A program made the translations under genes and the position numbers. The notes under the pieces are model-generated. The model did no database searches. It worked only from the letters and a program-made list of their open reading frames with translations, and was not told the origin of the DNA. Of a stretch of 64,000 nucleotides of DNA, positions 53,301 through 64,000 are shown piece after piece (the stretch's first letter is position 1; every line of letters begins with the position of its first letter). This DNA comes from a bacterium (GTDB taxonomy: Bacteria > Chloroflexota > Dormibacteria > Dormibacterales > Dormibacteraceae), in contig SCQL01000009.1 in assembly GCA_004299235.1 (NCBI GenBank), forward strand, positions 1 through 64,000, read 5' to 3'.

Positions 53301-53617
53301 GGGGACTCACCCCCGAGGTCGTCCGGCTGCGCCGCCTGTGGGACGAGCACATCCACCAGCCGTTTCCCGCCGCCGGCGACGACCCGCGCGTGCAGGAGGT
53401 CGCCCTTTACGCCTCCTGGCTCGGCAGCATCGTCGAGGTCGCGCTGCAGCGCGGCGCGCTCGACCCGCATCACTTCCGGATGCTCGAGGCGCGGCGCGCG
53501 GAGGGTAACCAGGGCCTGTTCCGCGCCGGCGGCGAGCTCGGCGAGCCGGTCCGCTCATACGTCGCCCGCCTGATCGCAATCGAGGAGGTCGTGGCAGCAT
53601 TACCCGTCGATAAGTGA
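53297..53617 (+). CDS. small conserved-looking protein, unknown function
   Basis: 106 residues from TTG 53297, which overlaps the dehydrogenase stop (TTGA), and whose own stop overlaps the CapA start (GTGA at 53614-53617). Helical, charged, no signal peptide or membrane segment. It contains VQEVALYASWLGSIVEVALQ and RMLEARRAEGNQGLF. I do not recognise a family. The double 4 bp overlap is the best evidence that it is expressed. Confidence 0.6.
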   Translation: MRGLTPEVVRLRRLWDEHIHQPFPAAGDDPRVQEVALYASWLGSIVEVALQRGALDPHHFRMLEARRAEGNQGLFRAGGELGEPVRSYVARLIAIEEVVAALPVDK

Positions 53618-54816
53618 AGGCCGCCGCCGGCTTGCTCGCCGCCACGCTCCTGCTCGCCGCCTGCAACGGCGGCGCCCCGCCGGCTGGGATCACCGCCGCC
53701 TCCAGCGTCCGGGCCCTGGTCGCGGCCCCCGACCCGGCCGACCAGCCTTCCTTCGCCGCCCGCACCGGCCGCCCGCCCGCCCTGAGCCTGCAGGAGCTCT
53801 TCCACCCGACCTACAGCGTCCCCATCGACCCGAGCAAGGTGCGCACCCTCCTGGTGACCGGCGACATCATCCCGGCTCGGGGCGTCAACTACTTCGCCAC
53901 CGTGCGCCACGACTTTTTGTGGCCGTTCCGCCCGACCGCGGACTACACGAGAGATGCCGACATCACCTACATCAACCTCGAGGCGCCGCTGTTCGCCGGC
54001 TGCCCGGTCAGCCCCGCCGAGAGCTTCACGTTCTGCGGCGACGCCCGCTTCGTCAACGGCCTGACGTTCATGGGCGCGGACGTCGCCAACCTCGCCAACA
54101 ACCACCTGTCCAACTACGGGGCGGAGGGGATCACGGCCACCGACCAGCTGCTCCAGCAGCACGGCATCAAGACCTCGGGGCTGGGGCCGGTCGCCGTCAT
54201 CGACGTCCGCGGGCTGAAGTTCGGCTTCATCGGTTTCAACGGGGTCGGGCGGGCGATCGACAGGACGGCGCTAAAGGAGGGCATCGCCCGCGCGCGCCAG
54301 CTCGCCGACATCGTCGTCGTGCAGTTCCACTGGGGCAAGGAGTACGAGCGCCAGCCGATGGCCGATCCACACGTGCCGACCCCCGACGACCCGGTCGCCA
54401 TCGGCCACGCCGCCATCGATTGGGGCGCCGACATCGTCATCGGCAACCACCCGCACTGGTACCAGGGCGTCGAGGTCTACCACGGCAAGCTCATCACATA
54501 CGCGCACGGCAACTTCGTCTTCGACCAGATGTGGTCGGAGGAGACACGCGAGGGCGTGATCGGCACCTACACCTTCTACGGCACGCAGCTCGTCGCGGCG
54601 ACGTGGAGGCCGGTGCGGAGCTACGACTACGGGCAGCCGGTGTTCATGAACCCCAACGATTCAGCCGCGGTGCTGCAGACGATGGAAGCCGCGAGCGATC
54701 AGCTCGCCGCACGCCTGGGTGAACCGGCGACGGCGCCGCTCCCGTCATTCCCACCGCCGCTGCCCTACGCGCCCGAGCACGCGCCGCCATCCTCCGCCGT
54801 CAGCGCGCCCGGTTAG
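53614..54816 (+). CDS. CapA-family (PGA_cap) metallophosphatase-like lipoprotein
   Basis: 400 residues, GTG start. Lipoprotein signal with lipobox LLAAC (Cys17), so it is anchored outside the cytoplasmic membrane. The CapA fold spans about 68-340: LVTGDIIPARGVN, NLEAPLFAG, LANNHLSNYG, VQFHWGKEYERQP, GNHPHWYQG and YAHGNFVFDQM, keeping the metal-binding Asp, Asn and His residues of the calcineurin-like family. CapA proteins attach or export poly-gamma-glutamate in some bacteria and are of unknown role in many others. There are no capB/capC neighbours, so no PGA function is claimed. The C-terminus is Pro-rich. Confidence 0.88.
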   Translation: MKAAAGLLAATLLLAACNGGAPPAGITAASSVRALVAAPDPADQPSFAARTGRPPALSLQELFHPTYSVPIDPSKVRTLLVTGDIIPARGVNYFATVRHDFLWPFRPTADYTRDADITYINLEAPLFAGCPVSPAESFTFCGDARFVNGLTFMGADVANLANNHLSNYGAEGITATDQLLQQHGIKTSGLGPVAVIDVRGLKFGFIGFNGVGRAIDRTALKEGIARARQLADIVVVQFHWGKEYERQPMADPHVPTPDDPVAIGHAAIDWGADIVIGNHPHWYQGVEVYHGKLITYAHGNFVFDQMWSEETREGVIGTYTFYGTQLVAATWRPVRSYDYGQPVFMNPNDSAAVLQTMEAASDQLAARLGEPATAPLPSFPPPLPYAPEHAPPSSAVSAPG

Positions 54817-54841
54817 AATCACCCCAGCTCAACTCAGGGGG
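54814..54841 (+). promoter_or_regulatory. -10-like box and Shine-Dalgarno before the D-Ala-D-Ala carboxypeptidase
   Basis: TAGAAT (54814-54819) overlaps the CapA stop. AGGGGG (54836-54841) follows and sits 7 nt before an in-frame GTC (54849) but 82 nt before the first TTG. If the site is used, translation begins at GTC or a start codon has been lost. Confidence 0.35.
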
Positions 54842-54923
54842 TCCCACCGTCGCAGCTTACGTCCCAGAACCAGGGCGCTCACGAACGCGCGGCCGGCGTC
54901 GACGCCGGCGAGATCGTTTCACC

Positions 54924-58316
<3,393 letters not shown>

Positions 58317-58318
58317 CC

Positions 58319-58561
58319 GTGTCGGCGTACACGCTGCTGCAGCTGTTCGAGGTGCTGGTCGCCGGTGGCATCCTGGTGGCCGGCGTCCTGGCGCGATCGC
58401 CGTCGATCACCCTGCTCGGCGGCGGCTTTCTGATCGGCAAGGCCGTGCTCAACATCCTCGCCCCCGAGGGCGGCACTGTCTACCGCCGCTCTCTGATCGG
58501 CTACACCCTGGGTGCGGTCTTCGTCGTCGCCGGCAGCGTCATCGTCCATTTCGCGAACTGA
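58319..58561 (+). CDS. small membrane protein, unknown function
   Basis: 80 residues, GTG start 2 bp after the previous stop. Three hydrophobic segments at about 5-24, 27-45 and 57-77, with short polar turns. No family recognised. It sits between two sulfur amino acid genes. It has no C-terminal Gly-Gly and is therefore not a CysO-type sulfur carrier. Confidence 0.6.
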   Translation: MSAYTLLQLFEVLVAGGILVAGVLARSPSITLLGGGFLIGKAVLNILAPEGGTVYRRSLIGYTLGAVFVVAGSVIVHFAN

Positions 58562-58603
58562 GCGCGCGGGCGAATGGGCCGGGTTTCTATCCTTGATAGG
58601 CAC

Positions 58604-59527
58604 ATGACCCAGGGCGTCGTCACTCCAGGCATCACGCGGTTGATCGGCAACACGCCGCTGCTGCGCGTCCGCCTGTTCGAGCGCGAGTTCCCCGGCGTCG
58701 AGGTCTACGCCAAGGCGGAATGGTTCAACCCCGGCGGTTCGGTCAAAGATCGGGCCGCACTGTCGATGATCGAAGACGGCGAAAGGCGCGGAGCGCTGAC
58801 CCGCGACAAGATCATCATCGACTCGACCTCCGGCAACACCGGCATCGCCTACGCCCTGGTCGGCGCGGCGAAGGGCTATCGCGTCAAGCTCGTCATGCCC
58901 GGCAACGTGAGCGCCGAGCGCAAGGCGCTGGTCGTGGCCTACGGCGCCGAGATCGTGTACAGCGATGCGCTCGAGGGCTCGGACGGCGCGATCCGTCTGG
59001 TGCGTGAGCTGGTCGATGAAGAGCCGGATCGCTACTTCTACCCCGACCAGTACTCCAACGCAGCCAACGTGCGCGCGCATTACGAGGGCACGGCGGTGGA
59101 GATCCTGCAGCAGACGCCCGGACGGCTGACCCACTTCGTCGCCGGCCTCGGCACCACCGGGACGTTCGTCGGCACCTCGCGCCGCTTGAAGGAGCACGAC
59201 GCTTCCATCCGCACCATCGCCGTGCAGCCCGACGATTCCTTTCACGGCCTCGAGGGCTTGAAGCACCTGCCGACGGCGATCGTGCCGAGGATCTGGGATC
59301 CAGGCATCGCCGACGAGGTGTGGGGAAGCCCGACCGAGCCCGCCTACGACCTGGCGCGGGCGGTGGCGCGCACCGAAGGATTGCTGGTCGGTCATTCGAG
59401 CGGCGCCGCGCTGTGGGCGGTGCGGCGGATCGCCGAAAAGACCCCTCACGCCGTCGTCGTCACCGTCTTCCCGGACTCGGGTGACCGCTACCTGTCGACC
59501 GGCCTGTACGGCGCGCGCCCGAGGTGA
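58604..59527 (+). CDS. cysM: cysteine synthase (CysM/CysK-type, fold-type II PLP enzyme)
   Basis: 307 residues from ATG 58604; an ATG at 58574 would add ten residues. LIGNTPLLRV, then the Schiff-base Lys48 in FNPGGSVKDRAAL, the STSGNTGIAYAL substrate loop, and AGLGTTGTFVGTSRRL. It makes cysteine from O-acetylserine or O-phosphoserine with sulfide or a sulfur-carrier thiocarboxylate. The next gene is a JAMM protease overlapping by 4 bp, as expected for the mycobacterial CysM-CysO-Mec pathway, which favours CysM, though no CysO is visible. Confidence 0.9.
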   Translation: MTQGVVTPGITRLIGNTPLLRVRLFEREFPGVEVYAKAEWFNPGGSVKDRAALSMIEDGERRGALTRDKIIIDSTSGNTGIAYALVGAAKGYRVKLVMPGNVSAERKALVVAYGAEIVYSDALEGSDGAIRLVRELVDEEPDRYFYPDQYSNAANVRAHYEGTAVEILQQTPGRLTHFVAGLGTTGTFVGTSRRLKEHDASIRTIAVQPDDSFHGLEGLKHLPTAIVPRIWDPGIADEVWGSPTEPAYDLARAVARTEGLLVGHSSGAALWAVRRIAEKTPHAVVVTVFPDSGDRYLSTGLYGARPR

Positions 59528-59934
59528 GGATCGTTCGAGCCGCGTTCGAGGCCATCCAGGCGCATGGCGCTGAGGGCTACCCGCACGAGATCTGCGGGAT
59601 CATGGTCGGCCCGCGCGGCGAAGGCGTCGTGAGCGAGGTGAAGCGCGCGCGCAACATCATCGTCGAGCGGGCTCGTGACCGCTACGAGATCGATCCGCGC
59701 GACCACATCCGCATCCAGAAGGAGGCGGACGCCGCGGGCCTCGACATCGTCGGCTACTACCACAGCCACCCGGACCATCCCGCCCAGGCCTCGCGGTTCG
59801 ACACCGAACGCGCCTGGGCCGGATACGTCTACCTGATCGTGTCCGTCGAGAAGGGCAAGCCGGTGGACGCCAACGGGTTCGTGGCCGCCGACGACGGCGG
59901 CCCGTTCCGGCCGGAACCGCTGGAGATCGTCTGA
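59524..59934 (+). CDS. mec: JAMM/MPN-family zinc protease (Mec-like)
   Basis: 136 residues, GTG overlapping the cysM stop (GTGA). JAMM motif: Glu22 in PHEICGIM, then H80-S-H82-P-x9-D93 (HSHPDHPAQASRFD). In mycobacteria Mec cuts cysteine off the CysO C-terminus after CysM has added it. Here cysM and mec are neighbours, but CysO is not in the window, so the substrate carrier must be encoded elsewhere or another ThiS/MoaD-like protein is used. Length is typical. Confidence 0.87.
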   Translation: MRIVRAAFEAIQAHGAEGYPHEICGIMVGPRGEGVVSEVKRARNIIVERARDRYEIDPRDHIRIQKEADAAGLDIVGYYHSHPDHPAQASRFDTERAWAGYVYLIVSVEKGKPVDANGFVAADDGGPFRPEPLEIV

Positions 59935-60109
59935 GCCCGACGCTCGCCAATCGGCCTGAGAGCGGCGCCACCGGCCGGTTCTCGAGCCTCCTCGCCGGCG
60001 CCTTGTAGGGCTTCGTCAGCCCGGTGGCTGGGCTCGTTTTGAGCGGCGCCGGGCGGGATCGCGACCGGGTTCCTGTGCACCGGGCCCCGGAAACGGTCTA
60101 ATTGACAGC

Positions 60110-61486
60110 ATGGCTCGTCCAATCGTCGCCATCGTGGGTCGTCCGAACGTCGGCAAGTCGACGCTGTTCAACCGCGTCCTCGGCTGGCGCAAGGCGATCG
60201 TCGACCCCGAGTCCGGCCTGACCCGCGACCGCTTGTACGGCGTCGGCGAGTGGCGCGGGCGCGAGTTCACGGTGGTGGACACCGCCGGCCTGGACCTGGA
60301 TTCCGCCAAGGACGAGTCTCGCGCGGCCATCGAGGCGCAGACCAAGATCGCCATGGACCAGGCCGACGCCATCGTGCTCCTGCTCGACGTCCGGCAGGGG
60401 CTGACGCCGATCGACCGCGAGATCGCCCGCCTGCTGCGCCGCTCCGGCCGTCGCGTCCTGGTCGCCGCCAACAAAGCCGACTCCCCCAGCGAGCGTCATT
60501 TCGCGCACGAGATCCTCGAGCTCGGCTTCGACGAGCCCAGCCTCCTCTCCGCCCAGCACGGCATCGGCGTGGGCGACTTCCTCGATCGCGTGCTCGAGGC
60601 CCTGCCGCCTCCCGAGGCCGAGCCGGCGGCGGAGGAGAAGGCCGACCGGCTCGCCATCATGGGCCGGCCGAACGTCGGCAAGTCGTCGCTGCTCAACGCC
60701 CTTCTCGGCGACGAGCGCGCCCTGGTCAGCGCCGTTCCCGGCACCACGCGCGACCCCATCGACACCGAGCTCGTCTTCGACGGCATCCCGGTCGTGCTCA
60801 TCGACACCGCCGGCATCCGGCGCAAGTCCTCCAGCCGTGACCGGCTCGAGCGCTACAGCCTCATGCGCGGCATCCATGCCATGGAGCGCGCGGATGCGGT
60901 GCTGCTGGTGATCGACGCTTCGGCCGGGGTTCTCGCTCAGGACCAGCACGTCGCGGGCTACGCCCTCGAGGCGGGGAAGGGTCTGGTGATCGTGGTCAAC
61001 AAGATCGACCTGGTCGAGCCCGCGCAGCGCCGCGCACCCTACTGGCGCGAGACGCTGGGCAAGGACTTCAAGTTCGCCACGTTCGCGCCGGTGATGGCGG
61101 TCTCCGCGCGCACCAAGGAGGGCATCGGCTCGATCGTCCCCGCCGCGCTCGAGGTGGTCGGCCAGCGCCGCATCAAGATGCCGCCGAACGAGCTGAACCG
61201 CCTGCTTCGCGAGGCCTTCCTGGAGCATCCGCCGCCGAGCTTCAAGGGCCGCCGCCTCAAGCTCGACTTCGCGACGCAGGCCGGCTCGGAGAGTCCCACC
61301 GTCGTGATGTTCGTCAACGACACGGGGCTGCTGCACTTCTCTTACCGCCGCTACCTGGAAAAGAAGATCCGGGACCGTTTCGGGCTGACCGGCAACCCGC
61401 TGAAGCTGGTGCTGCGGGCGGGTACGGGGCGCTCCGCCGCCACCGCCCGCCCTTCGGCCCGCCCCGCCCACAAGACGGGCAGGTAA
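60110..61486 (+). CDS. der: ribosome-associated GTPase Der (EngA)
   Basis: 458 residues. Two G domains in tandem: G1 at GRPNVGKST (residues 10-18) and GRPNVGKSS (about 185-193); each has DTAG ([19 protein letters not shown]) and NKxD (NKADSP, NKIDLV). A KH-like C-terminal domain has [23 protein letters not shown] and [14 protein letters not shown]. It acts in 50S ribosome assembly. The last 20 residues are Arg/Ala-rich. The upstream 175 bp (59935-60109) hold no gene I can see. Confidence 0.96.
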   Translation: MARPIVAIVGRPNVGKSTLFNRVLGWRKAIVDPESGLTRDRLYGVGEWRGREFTVVDTAGLDLDSAKDESRAAIEAQTKIAMDQADAIVLLLDVRQGLTPIDREIARLLRRSGRRVLVAANKADSPSERHFAHEILELGFDEPSLLSAQHGIGVGDFLDRVLEALPPPEAEPAAEEKADRLAIMGRPNVGKSSLLNALLGDERALVSAVPGTTRDPIDTELVFDGIPVVLIDTAGIRRKSSSRDRLERYSLMRGIHAMERADAVLLVIDASAGVLAQDQHVAGYALEAGKGLVIVVNKIDLVEPAQRRAPYWRETLGKDFKFATFAPVMAVSARTKEGIGSIVPAALEVVGQRRIKMPPNELNRLLREAFLEHPPPSFKGRRLKLDFATQAGSESPTVVMFVNDTGLLHFSYRRYLEKKIRDRFGLTGNPLKLVLRAGTGRSAATARPSARPAHKTGR

Positions 61487-61575
61487 GGCGCGCAGACGTA
61501 TCGGCCGGCGGCGCGTTTACATTTCCCTCATGCCCAGCCGACACCGGTCTGATGCGATGGTGATGTATTGACGCT

Positions 61576-62277
61576 ATGGCGGCGGCCTTGAGCTCCAAGA
61601 TCCTGGTGGTCGACGATGAGGACCACATCGTGGAGCTGGCGCGCCTCTACCTGATGCGCGAGGGCTACGAGGTGGAGGGATTGGGGGACGGGGCGCAGGC
61701 GGTCGCCAGGTTCGGCCAGGTCAGGCCCGACCTGGTGATCCTCGACATCATGCTTCCCGGCACCGACGGACTGACCATCTGCAAGGAGATCCGCAAGCAG
61801 AGCCAGGTGCCGATCATCATGCTGACCGCGCGCGACGAGGTCACGGACAAGGTGGTCGGCCTCGAGGTGGGGGCCGACGACTACCTGACCAAGCCCTTTC
61901 ATCCGCAGGAGCTCGTCGCGCGTGCCAAGGCGCTGCTGCGCCGGGCGCGGCTCGAGCCCGACCAGCCCAGGCTGATCCGGGCCGGCAACCTCGAGGTGGA
62001 CCTCGAGCGCCACGAGGTGCGCCACGGCAAGGCGAAGGTCCAGCTGCGGCCCAAGGAGTTTGACCTGCTCGCCCTGCTGGCACGCCATCCCGGACGCGTC
62101 TTCCAGCGCAGCGAGCTGCTCGACCTGGTGTGGGGCTACGACTTCCCCGGCTACACGCGAACGGTCGACGTCCACGTCCAGCAGCTGCGCGAGAAGCTCG
62201 CCGCGGCGACCATCACCGACCCGAGCATCCAGACCGTCTGGGGTGTCGGCTACCGCCTGGAGCTGGCGGGGAGCTGA
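61576..62277 (+). CDS. OmpR/PhoB-family response regulator
   Basis: 233 residues. Receiver: acidic DDED at 13-16, phospho-Asp57 in VILDIMLPGTDG, Thr in MLTARDEV and Lys in LTKPFHPQEL. The winged-helix DNA-binding domain spans about 130-233 (LRPKEFDLLALLARHPGRVF, TVDVHVQQLREKL, VWGVGYRLEL). It forms a two-component system with the kinase that follows. Target genes are unknown; a PhoB-type phosphate or envelope role is possible but not shown. Confidence 0.94.
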   Translation: MAAALSSKILVVDDEDHIVELARLYLMREGYEVEGLGDGAQAVARFGQVRPDLVILDIMLPGTDGLTICKEIRKQSQVPIIMLTARDEVTDKVVGLEVGADDYLTKPFHPQELVARAKALLRRARLEPDQPRLIRAGNLEVDLERHEVRHGKAKVQLRPKEFDLLALLARHPGRVFQRSELLDLVWGYDFPGYTRTVDVHVQQLREKLAAATITDPSIQTVWGVGYRLELAGS

Positions 62278-63734
62278 CTCTCCGACTTCGTCTTCTCGCC
62301 GCCGCCGCCGGCATCGTCGCCGTGAGCCTGCTGCTGGCAGGCGCCCTGACCTGGGTGCTGGTCCGCGACCTCGAGTTCCAGGGCGCGCAGGACCAGCTCG
62401 ACCGGACCGCCCAGACCGCCGTCGTACTGGTGCGCCATCAGGAGTGCCTCTTCCGGCCGCTGCTGCCCACCAACCCGGGCGGCGCCGGGTGCCGGCTCGA
62501 CACCGCCGTCGACTTCCAGGCTCGCCTCGCCAGCCTCGCCCAGGCCCTCAACGGGAACCGGCTGATCCTTTTGAACCGGCAGCGCCGGGTGGTCTTCGAC
62601 AGCGCCGGCCCGGCGACCGACGGCCAGCTCATCTCGATCGAGACGTCGAGGCGGATCGCCGGCGTGGCCGAGGCCCGCACGCCCCTGGGCGACCAGGCCT
62701 ATCTTTTGGCCGCCGCCCCGCTGGCGCCCGCTCGTGACCCGCTGGGAGCGGCCTATGTGGTGCTGGCTCAGCCGCAGGCGTCGATCGCGACAGCGGCGGC
62801 GGGAGAGCTGGCGGCGCGCCTGCTCGAAGCGGGCGGCGCGGCTCTCGTGGTCGCCATGCTGCTGATCCTGCTCGTGAGCCGGTCACTGACCCGCCCGCTC
62901 ACGCAGCTCGCCGGCGCCGCCGAGGACGTCGCCGCCGGCAACTACTCGCGGCGCGTCGGCATTCGAGGCGGGGACGAGATCGGGATGCTGGGCTCAGCCT
63001 TCGACCGCATGGCCGAAGCGGTTGAGCGCGCCCGCAAAATCCAGCGCGACTTCCTGGCCAACGTGTCGCACGAGCTGAAGACTCCGCTCACGAGCTTGAT
63101 CGGGTTCAGCCAGGCCCTGGTCGACGGCAGCCTGAGGAGCGAGGCCGAGCGGGCGCGCGCCGCGACCATCGTTCACGAGGAGTCGGAGCGCGTCCTGCGC
63201 ATGGCGCAGGAGCTACTCGACCTGGCGCGCGTGGAGGCGGGCTCCATCTCCATGCACATCACGGCGGTCGACCTGGGCGTGCAGCTCCGGCAGGAGCTCG
63301 AGATCGTCCGGCCCCGCGCCGACGCCCGCCGGCTGGCGCTCAGCCTGAGCGTGCCCACGGACATGCCGCCCGTGGCGGCGGACCCGGAGCGCCTCCACCA
63401 GATCCTCGACAACCTGCTGGACAACGCCGTCAAGTACGCGCCCGAGGGGTCGACGGTCAGCGCGGTGGCGCAGTGCAGCGGCGGCTGGGTCGAGACCGTG
63501 GTCTCCAACCCCGCCAACACCCACCGGCCCGACCCGGACCGGCTGTTCGAGCGCTTCTACCGCGCGGATCCGTCGCGGTCCGCGGCGGCGGGAGGCGTGG
63601 GTCTCGGGCTCGCCATCTCACGCGAGCTGGCGGCGGCGATGAAGGGGCGGCTGTGGGCCGACCTCGACGCCGAGGACAACCTGCAGCTCCACCTCGAGCT
63701 GCCCCTTGCGGGCGGAGCTAGACGACCAGCGTGA
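62274..63734 (+). CDS. sensor histidine kinase (PhoR/BaeS-type), probable CTG start
   Basis: 486 residues if started at CTG 62274, which overlaps the regulator stop (CTGA). The in-frame extension back to 62130 lies inside the regulator gene. The helix at about 5-31 starts right after this CTG (TLRLRLLAAAAGIVAV), so a later start would remove it. Extracytoplasmic region about 32-185, second helix about 186-202, HAMP 203-255, phospho-His266 in FLANVSHELKTPLTSLIG, N box DNLLDNAVKYAP, G boxes RSAAAGGVGLGLAI. It senses an outer signal and phosphorylates the neighbour. It overlaps the convergent E2 gene by 17 bp. Confidence 0.92.
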   Translation: MTLRLRLLAAAAGIVAVSLLLAGALTWVLVRDLEFQGAQDQLDRTAQTAVVLVRHQECLFRPLLPTNPGGAGCRLDTAVDFQARLASLAQALNGNRLILLNRQRRVVFDSAGPATDGQLISIETSRRIAGVAEARTPLGDQAYLLAAAPLAPARDPLGAAYVVLAQPQASIATAAAGELAARLLEAGGAALVVAMLLILLVSRSLTRPLTQLAGAAEDVAAGNYSRRVGIRGGDEIGMLGSAFDRMAEAVERARKIQRDFLANVSHELKTPLTSLIGFSQALVDGSLRSEAERARAATIVHEESERVLRMAQELLDLARVEAGSISMHITAVDLGVQLRQELEIVRPRADARRLALSLSVPTDMPPVAADPERLHQILDNLLDNAVKYAPEGSTVSAVAQCSGGWVETVVSNPANTHRPDPDRLFERFYRADPSRSAAAGGVGLGLAISRELAAAMKGRLWADLDAEDNLQLHLELPLAGGARRPA

Positions 63735-64000
63735 CCGGGTTTTCGATCAGGCGCCTGACCTCGGCCATGAACTGAGCCGCGGTCGCGCCGTAGAAGACGC
63801 GGTGGTCCACCGACAGCGTCATGCGCATCACCTTGCCGGGCACGATCCGGCCGTCCTCCACGACCGGCACGTCCTTGATCGCGCCGACCGCGAGGATCGC
63901 CGCCTCGGGCGGGTTGATGATGGCGACGAACTCGTCGACGCCGAACATGCCGAGGTTCGAGATCGAGAAGGTCGCGCCGCTCAGGTCGCCCTCGCCCGGC
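63718..64000 (-). CDS. 2-oxoacid dehydrogenase E2 (dihydrolipoamide acyltransferase), C-terminal part only
   Basis: The minus-strand frame runs off the right edge; 93 residues are visible. FSISNLGMFGVDEFVAIINPPEAAILAVG and MTLSVDHRVFYGATAAQF are the closing blocks of the E2 catalytic domain, with the catalytic His in DHR and a Tyr where Asp usually stands (DHRVFYGA for DHRVVDGA). It transfers acyl groups from lipoyl to CoA in pyruvate or branched-chain 2-oxoacid dehydrogenase. The N-terminal lipoyl and subunit-binding domains are outside the window. Convergent with the histidine kinase gene. Confidence 0.88.
   Translation of the reverse strand, partial: PGEGDLSGATFSISNLGMFGVDEFVAIINPPEAAILAVGAIKDVPVVEDGRIVPGKVMRMTLSVDHRVFYGATAAQFMAEVRRLIENPVTLVV

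Noticed and set aside
58319-58561. Possible CysO sulfur carrier next to cysM
   Set aside because: Three hydrophobic segments and no C-terminal Gly-Gly; it is a small membrane protein.
60097-60102. TTGACA-like box just before der
   Set aside because: It lies only 8 bp before the ATG, so it cannot act as a -35 for this gene.

Overview
The window is a 64 kb stretch of a high-GC bacterial chromosome. It contains no rRNA, tRNA, CRISPR array or recognisable transposase. Single-line hand counts of GC are about 52-58% in the first 10 kb (57% at 3241-3300, 58% at 6481-6540, 52% at 9961-10020), intermediate in the middle (58% at 39661-39720, 62% at 30661-30720) and very high to the right (75% at 12601-12660, 82% at 53641-53700). 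Gene content (actinobacterial-type M1 aminopeptidase, mycobacterial-like cysM-mec pair, BY-kinase exopolysaccharide regulation, abundant GTG/TTG starts, secreted proteins carrying LDxYGGxHPF repeats) suggests a high-GC soil Terrabacterium. Dormibacterota/Chloroflexota or a deep actinobacterial lineage would fit; this is inference and no marker gene settles it.

Bases 1-9,900 form one leftward gene set of lower GC for exopolysaccharide (EPS) synthesis: an initiating polyprenyl-phosphate sugar transferase, four GT4 glycosyltransferases, a Wzy/ligase-type protein, a MurJ/Wzx-type flippase and a methyltransferase cut by the window edge. Its upstream edge is marked by a 30-codon remnant of a transaldolase-like gene, a 430 bp spacer and the drop in GC. 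Bases 10.4-21.5 kb hold a fused Wzz/BY-kinase, a PHP phosphoesterase, an Asp-box protein and three secreted proteins with a six-fold LDxYGGxHPF repeat domain; two of these are GH18 glycosidase-like paralogues.

Bases 21.5-45.9 kb are a second, mosaic EPS region. It holds GT4, GT26 and GT2 enzymes, a Wzx-type flippase, two Wzy/ligase-type proteins, polytopic GT-C-like membrane proteins, a second initiating transferase, a FkbM methyltransferase, a Nudix hydrolase, an NDP-sugar epimerase and a fourth repeat protein fused to a quinoprotein-like propeller. It also contains a five-gene leftward operon (33,196-38,024) whose enzymes match the Wbp/Wlb route to UDP-2,3-diacetamido-2,3-dideoxyuronic acids.

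From 45.9 kb onward the genes are mostly housekeeping: folE, a RibD-type reductase, an M1 aminopeptidase, a pseudokinase-like membrane protein, ferredoxin, isocitrate/isopropylmalate dehydrogenase, a CapA lipoprotein, a D-Ala-D-Ala carboxypeptidase, enolase, cystathionine gamma-synthase-like, cysM, a JAMM protease (mec-like), der, a PhoB/PhoR-type two-component pair and the 3' end of a 2-oxoacid dehydrogenase E2 gene.

The most notable items are: (i) the six-repeat LDxYGGxHPF domain, found in four secreted proteins within and beside the EPS loci, with blade-by-blade conservation and an apparent propeller closure; (ii) the transaldolase remnant that now looks like a translationally coupled leader at the EPS island boundary; and (iii) several genes whose coding frame clearly begins upstream of any ATG/GTG/TTG, including a histidine kinase that appears to start at a CTG overlapping the preceding stop codon.
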